From contig JBEHWI010000013.1 in NCBI GenBank assembly GCA_040217815.1, forward strand, positions 1 to 64,000: a DNA stretch of 64,000 bases. The letters are read 5' to 3'. Below the pieces are notes generated by a model. It had not been told where the DNA came from, did not search any database, and saw only the letters and a program-made list of their open reading frames with translations. Shown piece after piece: positions 53,111-60,600 of the stretch. Numbering within the stretch: the stretch's first letter is position 1; the number at the start of each line of letters is the position of its first letter. A program made the translations under genes and the position numbers. This DNA comes from UBA5314 sp040217815. Its GTDB lineage: Bacteria > Bacillota > Syntrophomonadia > Syntrophomonadales > Syntrophomonadaceae.

Positions 53111-53143
53111 GCAAGGCCCCTTCCATAGTGTCAGGGGCCTTGC
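53111..53143. other. GC-rich hairpin in the long leader of the ABC exporter
   Basis: A perfect 10-bp stem (GCAAGGCCCC/GGGGCCTTGC) with a 13-nt loop and no T-run in either direction. It lies inside the leader of roughly 350 nt between the promoter at 53225-53291 and the exporter start. It could be an attenuator, an RNA-protein site or a remnant. Apart from this, the promoter and the terminator at 53360-53383, I see nothing in 52865-53460. Confidence 0.5.
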
Positions 53144-53224
53144 CGGTTGTATATTAAGTGGGCAGCAGCTATCTGTTTATTATCGAGCTTCCTCGCGCGC
53201 TGCATGGGCATTTTCCATGATTAA

Positions 53225-53291
53225 ATTATATATACAGCAATACCGGTATACCATGATGGCAAACTGACAGTTTTATGATACGGTGATGATG
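53225..53291 (-). promoter_or_regulatory. Promoter of the ABC exporter unit with four TRTCA-like elements
   Basis: Minus-strand CATCA (53287-53291), TATCA (53276-53280), TGTCA (53265-53269) and CATCA (53254-53258), all at 11-bp period. After 23 nt comes TATAAT (53225-53230). The two end copies differ from TRTCA in the first base. Longest array of the set. It lies just downstream of the FHA-winged-helix gene. Confidence 0.75.
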
Positions 53292-53359
53292 TTTTTTCTA
53301 AATAAAACGACCGGGTTTGCTCAAATACCCCAGCCATTATTTCAGCCACAAACACAAAT

Positions 53360-53383
53360 GAGACCGCCTTATTAGGCAGTCTC
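53360..53383 (-). terminator. Terminator after the FHA-winged-helix gene
   Basis: A 9-bp stem (GAGACTGCC/GGCGGTCTC on the minus strand, one G-T pair) with a 6-nt loop, followed by ATTTGTGTTTG. About 75 nt past the stop codon. Confidence 0.6.
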
Positions 53384-53460
53384 AGCATGTAGACAAAGTC
53401 AACAGGCTGCCAGGTGTCTCCTTGACAGCTTTGTAGTAATGCCAAATTCTATATTTGTTC

Positions 53461-54162
53461 CTAGATATCCAAACGATATCCGTAACGGGGCACAGTCACT
53501 ATTGATTTTGAATGGGTTGTAAGGCGCTTGCGCAGGCGATACACGAGGGAATTTATTTCATCCGCTCCAACGTCGGGAGTCTTTAAAAGTGGATCAACGG
53601 GTCTTTCCGGCCAAACCCGCAATTTTATCTCATCAATACTTGTTGCCTGGTTGACATTCTCATACAGTACTAATAAGAGTTCTATTTCTTTGCCAAAAAA
53701 CTTTATTTTCTGCCCATCTATATACACTTCTCGTTTTTTAGCGTCAATAACCATGGAGTTGGAATGATAATAGACCGTTAAATCGGCCAGGTCGCTGGTA
53801 TTTAAATCAACCGTATTCTCACTTGAGCTTTCAAAGTGCATTAAGAGTTGAAACTGCACTTTTCCTTTGGCTAGAGACACGGAATCCTTGTTTTTTAAAA
53901 CGTAGGGCTTTTCAGGTTGAATATCGAGTCCGTTAATCTGGGTTCCATGTTTACTAAACAAATCAACAAGATTAACCACTCCGTTCTTGACTGACAGCTC
54001 AACGTGTTTCTTGCTAATATGGGGACTGATAAAAGGGATGTCGGGCTGGTTGTCTTTCCACGGCCGTCCTAACACAACAGCACCCGGCGAAAGGATAATC
54101 TCGGTACCTTTTTCGTAAGGTTCACCCTGTTCAATTACGATGAAGCATTTGACGCCGTTCAT
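53461..54162 (-). CDS. FHA domain plus OmpR/PhoB-type winged-helix regulator
   Basis: 233 residues. Residues about 1-110 are an FHA domain (VVLGRPWKDNQPDIPF, SKKHVELS, FSKHGTQING; the usual STNGT is altered). Residues about 135-233 are a Trans_reg_C winged helix: VIDAKKREVYIDGQ, FFGKEIELLLVLYEN, EINSLVYRLRKRLT recognition helix and the wing VTVPRYGYRLDI. There is no receiver domain, so its input is probably phosphothreonine binding rather than a histidine kinase. EmbR of mycobacteria joins the same two domain types in reverse order. GGGAGG precedes the ATG. TRTCA arrays lie on both sides, so it is the best candidate to bind them. Confidence 0.9.
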   Translation of the reverse strand: MNGVKCFIVIEQGEPYEKGTEIILSPGAVVLGRPWKDNQPDIPFISPHISKKHVELSVKNGVVNLVDLFSKHGTQINGLDIQPEKPYVLKNKDSVSLAKGKVQFQLLMHFESSSENTVDLNTSDLADLTVYYHSNSMVIDAKKREVYIDGQKIKFFGKEIELLLVLYENVNQATSIDEIKLRVWPERPVDPLLKTPDVGADEINSLVYRLRKRLTTHSKSIVTVPRYGYRLDI

Positions 54163-54248
54163 AATACCTCCCGAAAAACCACGCTAAAAAAATTATAACT
54201 CAATATCTGGTTTTTTTTATATAATTCTTGAATGTTTAAATGTTTAAT

Positions 54249-54303
54249 TGTCATAAATTTATCAGGGTCCTATCATTGTTTTGAATCAATTTATATTTAT
54301 AAT
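54249..54303 (+). promoter_or_regulatory. Promoter of PP2C gene 54336 with three TRTCA elements
   Basis: TGTCA (54249-54253), TATCA (54260-54264) and TATCA (54271-54275) at 11-bp period, then 22 nt and TATAAT (54298-54303), all on the plus strand. The sequence is unrelated to the other copies outside the elements, so it counts as independent. It lies in the divergent region shared with the FHA-winged-helix gene. Confidence 0.8.
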
Positions 54304-54335
54304 TTTAACCAAATAACCAATTAAGGAGAAACTTT

Positions 54336-55175
54336 ATGTTAAATCAATATACCACCGAAAGTTTTCAAGCAGTGGCCATCAGTGATGTAGGCAGAAAACG
54401 GACCAACAACGAGGATCGATGCCTGGTCGCTTTTCCCAAAAACAGGCGGGACAAGTTGAACAAGGGCTACTTGTTTGTGGTGGCAGACGGTATGGGTGGT
54501 CGGGCCGCCGGCGAGGTAGCCAGCAGCCTGGCAATCACTGAAGTAGAGAACTATTATTACAATGCCCAAGAAAAGGATGCCTTGAACACCCTGGAAAAAG
54601 CATTGGTTTCCGCCCACCGAATCATTCAAACCAGCAGCAGCAACAATAGAGAGACTTCAGGTATGGGAACCACGGTTACAGCGGTTGCCCTCTTAGAAGA
54701 ATATTTTTTTGTTGCCCATGTGGGGGACAGCCGGGCTTATTTGATAAACGGCAACTCAATTAAACAGTTGACTCATGATCATACCCTTACCGCCTGGTTG
54801 GCGAGCAAAGGCAAGATTACTTTGGAGGAAGCCCGCAACCATCCCCAACGCCACATTCTCACCCAGGCCGTGGGGGGCATAGATCAGGACCCGACTCCTG
54901 AAGTGGCTGAATACCGGCTGGAGAATGGAGAAGTATTGCTTCTCTGCACCGACGGCTTATATTCTCTGGTTACTGATGAAGAGCTTCAGGACTGCTTAAC
55001 CAGCAGTGAAGATTTAGAGAGTTCATTGCTCTATTTAATCGACCTGGCCAATGAACGTGGAGGTTTGGACAATATAACCGCTTTGGTAATAAAGCCAAAA
55101 TCAAAAGAGCCCGTTATCAATAAATTGTTTACCAGGGTCAAGACTCTATTTCTAAACATAATGAATATTTTTTAA
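54336..55175 (+). CDS. PP2C-family Ser/Thr phosphatase (PrpC/Stp-like)
   Basis: 279 residues with all PP2C metal and phosphate motifs: SDVGRKRTNNEDR, VVADGMGG, SGMGTTVTAVAL, VAHVGDSRAYLI, LTHDHTL, CTDGLYSLV and DNITALVI. It is a canonical cytosolic phosphatase of the type that opposes PknB-like kinases. AAGGAG precedes the ATG. It is transcribed alone, divergently from the FHA-winged-helix regulator, from a promoter with three TRTCA elements. So the regulon would include its own off-switch. Confidence 0.93.
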   Translation: MLNQYTTESFQAVAISDVGRKRTNNEDRCLVAFPKNRRDKLNKGYLFVVADGMGGRAAGEVASSLAITEVENYYYNAQEKDALNTLEKALVSAHRIIQTSSSNNRETSGMGTTVTAVALLEEYFFVAHVGDSRAYLINGNSIKQLTHDHTLTAWLASKGKITLEEARNHPQRHILTQAVGGIDQDPTPEVAEYRLENGEVLLLCTDGLYSLVTDEELQDCLTSSEDLESSLLYLIDLANERGGLDNITALVIKPKSKEPVINKLFTRVKTLFLNIMNIF

Positions 55176-55209
55176 ACCGACCTCATGGTAAAACCCGGAG
55201 GTTTGCATT

Positions 55210-56124
55210 CTAAGAGCTTTGCTTGGCTATCTCTTTGATGCATTCCACCGTTTTTGAACCATAACCCAGTTTTTCAACCATATCCTGGTTGTAGTCGATT
55301 GGGTATTCGGTTTGCTTATCGTATGCTCCCCTGCCCCTAAATGGATCAGGGTATTCCACTAACACGGACCGGGTATATTTCCCAGCCCACCCGGAAAAAT
55401 ACCCGGCTTTTATCGAGCCGGCTTCACTGTTTAACGAAAGCCCCATTAACCGGTTAAATATCGCTGTTATTTGCGGATCTCCGGCTGCACTGTTAACCCA
55501 TCCGTGAAAGTCAATTACAATATCCGGTTTCTCATTCAAAACTAGATCCCTGAGAGCCTGAGATTCCGGGGATGAAAATGGCCGGCTGCCCGTCAGGTTT
55601 CTAGGATTGGTCCTCGGTTTGAACGAATAATCAAAATCCATATTCATATCTATTCCCAGGGATATTTGGCAGCGCCCCGGACCTTTGCAGGTAGTGCCCC
55701 GGGCAGCTCCGTCGGGATTTGCGGCAGGAACGACCAGCAGTTCATAGGCCCCCAGCTCCTGGCTGTGTTCCTTGAAGTAAGCCGTTAGATAACGAGCAGT
55801 GTCGGTAAGCAGGCGGCCATCCCGGTAAAATGCGTCTTCAAAACCATGCAGGGCAAATACGCACAGGAGTTTTTTATAAGGACGGCCGGTTGCGCTGATT
55901 CGGTAAACCTCAAGCTCCCTTTGCTCACCGCTATAACCATAAACTTGTTTAGTAAAGACCGATTCCCCCGACTTTCCAGCCGGTTCCGGGGTTGACTGGT
56001 TTACGGGCTGCTGGGGCGGCGGCTCGGGAGCTGATACCTTGAACTTCTTCCATGCTGAATCCGCCCCCGCGATGAGGCCTATACAAACCGCTACTATGGT
56101 GATCAGAACGGCAATCCTTCTCAT
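55210..56124 (-). CDS. M14-like zinc carboxypeptidase, signal-anchored
   Basis: About 304 residues from ATG 56124; TTG 56130 has better spacing to GGAG and is equally possible. N-terminal helix about 5-21, Pro-rich linker, then a peptidase M14-like domain: ALHGFED (zinc His and Glu), VPAANPDGAARGT, DMNMDFDYSFKPRTNPRNLT, IDFHGW (third zinc ligand) and VLVEYP (general-base Glu). Active on the outside of the membrane, it could trim peptidoglycan peptides or proteins. It is the last gene of the right-hand operon and overlaps in spacing with 56143. Confidence 0.82.
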   Translation of the reverse strand: MRRIAVLITIVAVCIGLIAGADSAWKKFKVSAPEPPPQQPVNQSTPEPAGKSGESVFTKQVYGYSGEQRELEVYRISATGRPYKKLLCVFALHGFEDAFYRDGRLLTDTARYLTAYFKEHSQELGAYELLVVPAANPDGAARGTTCKGPGRCQISLGIDMNMDFDYSFKPRTNPRNLTGSRPFSSPESQALRDLVLNEKPDIVIDFHGWVNSAAGDPQITAIFNRLMGLSLNSEAGSIKAGYFSGWAGKYTRSVLVEYPDPFRGRGAYDKQTEYPIDYNQDMVEKLGYGSKTVECIKEIAKQSS

Positions 56125-56142
56125 GGGCAATATCTCTCCGGG

Positions 56143-57075
56143 TTAATATACCCTTATCTCGGCAATACAGGTGTCGTTATACTTGTTTCCGGTATAGACG
56201 TCCAGAATGGTGAATTTAATTGAACTGGTTGTCACCGGTTTGGGTAGCTGAATGATGTTTTCTTTCCCGTATCCGTCTTTGAGGTTGGCGGTAAGGGTCG
56301 CACCGTCGGAGAATTCTATTTTAAGCTTGCTGGGACGGTTGTTGGCCATGAACAGCCTTTCGGATGCAGCATAACCGTTTACAATCTCAATTCTGCTTAC
56401 CGGGCGGGATTGTCTGCTTTCCAATCTTACCCATTCATTTATTCCCGCATCGGGTCGTCCCTCCACCCAGGCTGTATTTATGTCTCCGTCCTTAACCAGA
56501 GGGGGGTCGTAGCGCAGCTTACCTTCGGGCCCCAGCGCTGAAGACGCACTCATTCCATCCCAATTATAGGATGACAAAGACTGGTTAACCACGGCCCGGT
56601 CCTGCTGCCCGGTTGGTTGAGAATCGGTCTGCACAGGCGCCGGGGTTGGATTTGTTGCTTCAGACACCGGTTTTGTTTCCTTAAGTTGGGAAGCAAGTGA
56701 TTTTTCATCTGAGCTGGAAGGGCTCTTCATGTTATTACCCAACAACCATCCTCCCAGACCTAAGGCAACGGCAAGACAAACAACAGCCATACCCCAAAGC
56801 CAGTTCTTATTCTGTCCTGAACTCACTGAAGGACCGGACCTGACAGCCTGAGACTGCAAAACCGGCTGCCTCAAGTCTGCTCCCTGTCCAGCACCTGAAT
56901 TAAAATCCGGCCAGTTCGCAATTTGGCCCTGGGGATTAAATTGCTCAAATGGCAGGGTCTTACTTTCCTCCGGGCGTGACGAGCTGCCGGAACCGGTTTC
57001 CAGACTGGCTCCGCACTTCCCGCAAAAGTTGACTCCTTCTAAGTTTTCACTATTGCATGACGGGCATTTTTTCAT
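56143..57075 (-). CDS. Zinc ribbon - TM protein with discoidin/NADase-type glycan-binding domain
   Basis: 310 residues from ATG 57075 (AGAGG 7 nt upstream; ATG 57093 is an alternative). Zinc ribbon CPSCN ... FCGKCG; Ser/Gln linker; membrane helix about 112-131 (LWGMAVVCLAVALGLGGWLL); Thr/Pro linker; then from about 170 a beta-sandwich: DGDINTAWVEGRPDAGINEW, RPVSRIEIVNGYAASERLFM, ANNRPSKLKIEFSDGATLTA and TSSIKFTILDVYTGNKYNDT. This is the pattern of the discoidin-like NADase-type glycan-binding domain. It suggests that the outside part holds a glycan. Stop codon lies 18 nt from the M14 peptidase start. Confidence 0.85.
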   Translation of the reverse strand: MKKCPSCNSENLEGVNFCGKCGASLETGSGSSSRPEESKTLPFEQFNPQGQIANWPDFNSGAGQGADLRQPVLQSQAVRSGPSVSSGQNKNWLWGMAVVCLAVALGLGGWLLGNNMKSPSSSDEKSLASQLKETKPVSEATNPTPAPVQTDSQPTGQQDRAVVNQSLSSYNWDGMSASSALGPEGKLRYDPPLVKDGDINTAWVEGRPDAGINEWVRLESRQSRPVSRIEIVNGYAASERLFMANNRPSKLKIEFSDGATLTANLKDGYGKENIIQLPKPVTTSSIKFTILDVYTGNKYNDTCIAEIRVY

Positions 57076-57147
57076 CGTTTTGCCTCTTTTCATTTAGCAG
57101 TCCTTTATAATAAGGGCAGTGTTTATCGGTATAGGATACTGGCAATT

Positions 57148-58845
57148 TTATACTATCGCCTCACTTATATTTATTTCTGTAACCTTTCCATCCTCAATCG
57201 TATATTTTACCCCGTATGCTCCAAACCCACCGCGACCGGTGTAGTAGCCCAACTCCTTTTTTCCATTGCCCTGGTCCTGCAGGTAGCCGCGGCTGTCATT
57301 GGTGGTGTATATTTCCTGGCGGCCGTTTTTGGTTTGACCCGGTGAATAAGGGAACCTAGCCATAACCGATTCCAAGGTGTCGCCGACCCGGCTCCCTCTG
57401 GGGCCTTCCATGTCCGGGGTTTGTATGCAGATCCAGTAGACACAATTCACTCCCCCGCCCTCTACCATTCGCACCAATCCGAATGGGTAATAATAGGTGC
57501 TGGTTGGAATGTCGCCCGGCCTACATCCCGTTTTTCGGGTAGGTTGACCAATTATCTTCAACGCTTCATTTTCTGGTATATCCAATTTTAATGCACCAGC
57601 CGTACAGTCCTTTTGGCTGAACGGAGCCGGGGGCTCAGAGGGGTTGGGCTGGGCTGCTTCAGGTTGGGCAGGCTCATTTTTAGGTGTAGAGGATGCAAGC
57701 GCGGCCACCCCGAAAACGGGAAGCGACTTGCCCTGCAATTCCTCATTGGCGATCCCCACCGGCTTCCAGTTATAAAACAGAAACTCGGCGGCATATTTCT
57801 TTTCATCCCCTGTATTGGACTTTTGCAGCAAAGCTACCGCTTCCAGATTGGTGCTGTTGGCCTGAATCGCCTTTATAGCACACAGTCTGGCTTTTTGACT
57901 ATCTCCCGCCACCTGATAATAAAGGGCCAGATCGCTTAAAAGCCAGTCGTTGAAGTTCTGGGTTAGTACCTGATTGATCAGCGTTTCCGCTTCGGTTCGG
58001 TCACCGCTCTTACACATGGCAATAGCCGCCAGAATGCAGGCTTTGGGATTGACGGATGATCCGCTCAGTTTTGCCTTATAGGTATTTATCGCCTTGGAGG
58101 TGTCGTCAGAAGCGTAATACAGGTAAAATTCCATCATAGCTGATACCTGTGAGTTGGAGACGGTCGAGAGTTTAACGGACAATTCATTCCAGCGGCCTTT
58201 ATACATATCGCTTAAGACCAGGTAGGCTTCTTGCTGGTTAATTTCTATAATGAGGGATTTAACAATATTGTTGAATGCATCGTCAGCTTTGTTGTTTTGT
58301 TTAAGGAAAAGGGCCAGGATATTGTAACCCCGGTAGTCGTTGGGGTATTTAGCTACAGCCTGTCTCAACGTAGCTTCAACTTTGGCGTTGTCGCCCTGTT
58401 TTTGATAGACCATGGCCAGGCCCCAGTAGGCCTCCAGGCAGTTTTGTTCGCTGTTTATGATAGTCTGGAAGGCTTTCTCAGCATCGGGCAACTGTCCTTT
58501 ATCTATGTACATACCAGCCAGACCCAGCCTGAGGGTGTTTTGATCAGTAACTGCGACAGCAGCGACTCCTTTATCATAGGCCACTTTGGCTTCATCATAC
58601 TTGCCCTGTAAAGTGTAGACTTTAGCCAAACCTTGATATGCCTTTACTTGTTTTGGATCGATCTTGATGGCATCATTGTAGGCAAGCACGGCTTTGTCAA
58701 AATCGTTTTCGCTTATGTACTTAACCGCCAGTTCCAGTTTTTCCTGGGCACGATCTGCTGCTCCCCTACTCCATAAACCGGCTCCAAAGGCTACAATAAG
58801 TACTACAACTAATCCTGCTACGATTGATATTTTCTTCTTGTTCAC
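57148..58845 (-). CDS. TM - TPR protein with BamE/SmpA-like C-terminal module
   Basis: 565 residues. No zinc ribbon: MNKKKISIVAGLVVVLIVAF starts the chain (helix about 5-25), then WSRGAADRAQEKLELAVKYI leads into the TPR region (about 33-365). After a Pro-rich linker, about 415-565 is a small alpha/beta domain (LDIPENEALKIIGQPTRKTG, VGDTLESVMARFPY, VKYTIEDGKVTEINIS), with the order of a BamE/SmpA-like fold. The gene at 58917 carries a related end. GTG start with GAGGAG upstream. One of three tandem copies with MNKKK. Confidence 0.85.
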   Translation of the reverse strand: MNKKKISIVAGLVVVLIVAFGAGLWSRGAADRAQEKLELAVKYISENDFDKAVLAYNDAIKIDPKQVKAYQGLAKVYTLQGKYDEAKVAYDKGVAAVAVTDQNTLRLGLAGMYIDKGQLPDAEKAFQTIINSEQNCLEAYWGLAMVYQKQGDNAKVEATLRQAVAKYPNDYRGYNILALFLKQNNKADDAFNNIVKSLIIEINQQEAYLVLSDMYKGRWNELSVKLSTVSNSQVSAMMEFYLYYASDDTSKAINTYKAKLSGSSVNPKACILAAIAMCKSGDRTEAETLINQVLTQNFNDWLLSDLALYYQVAGDSQKARLCAIKAIQANSTNLEAVALLQKSNTGDEKKYAAEFLFYNWKPVGIANEELQGKSLPVFGVAALASSTPKNEPAQPEAAQPNPSEPPAPFSQKDCTAGALKLDIPENEALKIIGQPTRKTGCRPGDIPTSTYYYPFGLVRMVEGGGVNCVYWICIQTPDMEGPRGSRVGDTLESVMARFPYSPGQTKNGRQEIYTTNDSRGYLQDQGNGKKELGYYTGRGGFGAYGVKYTIEDGKVTEINISEAIV

Positions 58846-58916
58846 TTCTCCTCTTCCCCCTCATTGCGCCTTCTAATTTCGTTTAATCTGCTGTTTTCAG
58901 GTTCTTGCTTATTCTT

Positions 58917-60509
58917 TTATCTGGATATTTCCGCATTTCTTGATATAGAAATAGTACTTACTTTTTCGCCCGTAAAATCTATTAGTATACAGGAGGCACT
59001 AAGTTCCGCCTTTTCAGTGTAATAATAATAATCGTCAAAAGGTTTTAATTTATCCCCATATAGCTCAAAAGCTTTGCTTTTAGGATCCCCCAGCCTTAAT
59101 CCTCTAGCTGTCGATATCTTGTCATTAAGCAGCATTATTGCATATACACCCTGGCCTGCGTCGTGACCAATAGCCTTATCATAGACGATCACCCTTATAT
59201 CCGGATATACAAGTTCGATGTTAGGAGGATGAGTTTGCTTAGTTTCCAGCGGATTCCCCAACAGACGAATAACCTCCGCCTTGCTCATGCCCATTTCTAC
59301 CCCTTTAATGGAAAAATCAGAGGTTTCGGTCCGATTGGCAGGGGTAATATTTGTCGTGGGAATGCCTTTTGAACCCGGGACGGGTAGAGATTTAACCTGC
59401 AACTCATCTTTAACCTTTGCTACTGGACTCCAGTTATATAATAAAAATTCAGCAGCATATTTCTTTTCATCCCCGGTATTCAGTTTCTGCAGCAAAGCTA
59501 TCGCTTCCAGGTTGGTGCCGTGGGCCTGAATAGCCTTAATGGCGCTTAGTCTGGCCTTTTCATTATTTCCAGCTACCTGATAATAAAAGGCCACATCACT
59601 TAAGAGCCATTCATTGATATTCTCGTTCAAAACCTGGTTAATCAGGCTTTCTGCACCACTTTTATCACCCGTTTTAAACATGGCAATAGCATAAAGAATC
59701 CTGGCTTTGTGGTTTCCGGATTGCCCGCTTAATTGAGCCTTATAGGCATTTACTGCCTTTGAATAGTCCTCAGAAGCATAAAGGAGGTAGAATTCCAACA
59801 TGGAAGAAATTTGCTGGTTGGATACCGCAGTGAGTTTAGCTTGAAGTTCAGTCCAGCGGCCTTTATACATATCGTTAAAAACCGGGTAGGCCTCCTGCTG
59901 GTTAATTTGGAGGCTTAAGGATTTAACCAGATTGTTGAATGCATCGTCAGCCTTATTATTCTGTTTGAGGAAAAGGGCCAGGGTGTTGTACCCCCGGTAA
60001 TCGTTGGGATATTTAGCTATAGCCTGTCTCAACGTAGCTTCAGCTTTGGCGTTGTCACCCTGCTTTTGATAGACCATTGCCAGGCCCCAGTAGGCCTCCA
60101 GGCAATTCTGGCTGCCGTTTATTAGCTCCTGGTAAGCCTTCTCAGCATCAGGCAGCTGTCCTTTGTCTATGTACATCCCGGCCAAGCCCAGTCTAAGGGT
60201 ATTTTGATCGCCGGCTGCAACAGCCGATACTCCTTTTTCATAGGCAGCTTTGGCTTCATCATATTTACCCTGCAAGGTGTAGACTCTGGCCAAGCCCTGA
60301 TATGCTTTTACCTGTTTGGCATCGATATTGATGGCATCATTATAAGCCAATATGGCTTTGTCAAAATCATTTTCGCTTATGTACTTGACCGCCAAATCCA
60401 GCTTTTGCTGAGCTCGATCAGCAGATCCCCGGCTCCATAAACCGGCTCCCACAGCTACAATTACTACCGCGATCAATCCTACTATGATCAATATTTTTTT
60501 CTTGTTCAC
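58917..60509 (-). CDS. TM - TPR protein with BamE/SmpA-like C-terminal module
   Basis: 530 residues. Helix about 5-25 (ILIIVGLIAVVIVAVGAGLW), TPR about 33-365, then about 400-530 a BamE/SmpA-like domain: FSIKGVEMGMSKAEVIRLLG, NPLETKQ, ARGLRLGDPKSKAFELYG and EKVSTISISR. The GxxxxMSKAEVxxLLGxP pattern is typical of that fold. GTG start with GGAGGG upstream. Very close in the TPR region to 57148 and 60601, so these arose by tandem duplication followed by exchange of the end. Confidence 0.87.
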   Translation of the reverse strand: MNKKKILIIVGLIAVVIVAVGAGLWSRGSADRAQQKLDLAVKYISENDFDKAILAYNDAINIDAKQVKAYQGLARVYTLQGKYDEAKAAYEKGVSAVAAGDQNTLRLGLAGMYIDKGQLPDAEKAYQELINGSQNCLEAYWGLAMVYQKQGDNAKAEATLRQAIAKYPNDYRGYNTLALFLKQNNKADDAFNNLVKSLSLQINQQEAYPVFNDMYKGRWTELQAKLTAVSNQQISSMLEFYLLYASEDYSKAVNAYKAQLSGQSGNHKARILYAIAMFKTGDKSGAESLINQVLNENINEWLLSDVAFYYQVAGNNEKARLSAIKAIQAHGTNLEAIALLQKLNTGDEKKYAAEFLLYNWSPVAKVKDELQVKSLPVPGSKGIPTTNITPANRTETSDFSIKGVEMGMSKAEVIRLLGNPLETKQTHPPNIELVYPDIRVIVYDKAIGHDAGQGVYAIMLLNDKISTARGLRLGDPKSKAFELYGDKLKPFDDYYYYTEKAELSASCILIDFTGEKVSTISISRNAEISR

Positions 60510-60600
60510 TCTAGACCCTCCTCAAAGAAGCAGCATATAATTTATCAAACCGGGCAACATGTTTCATAAGTCACAATCTTATGGCTGTCTGCCTAATTTT

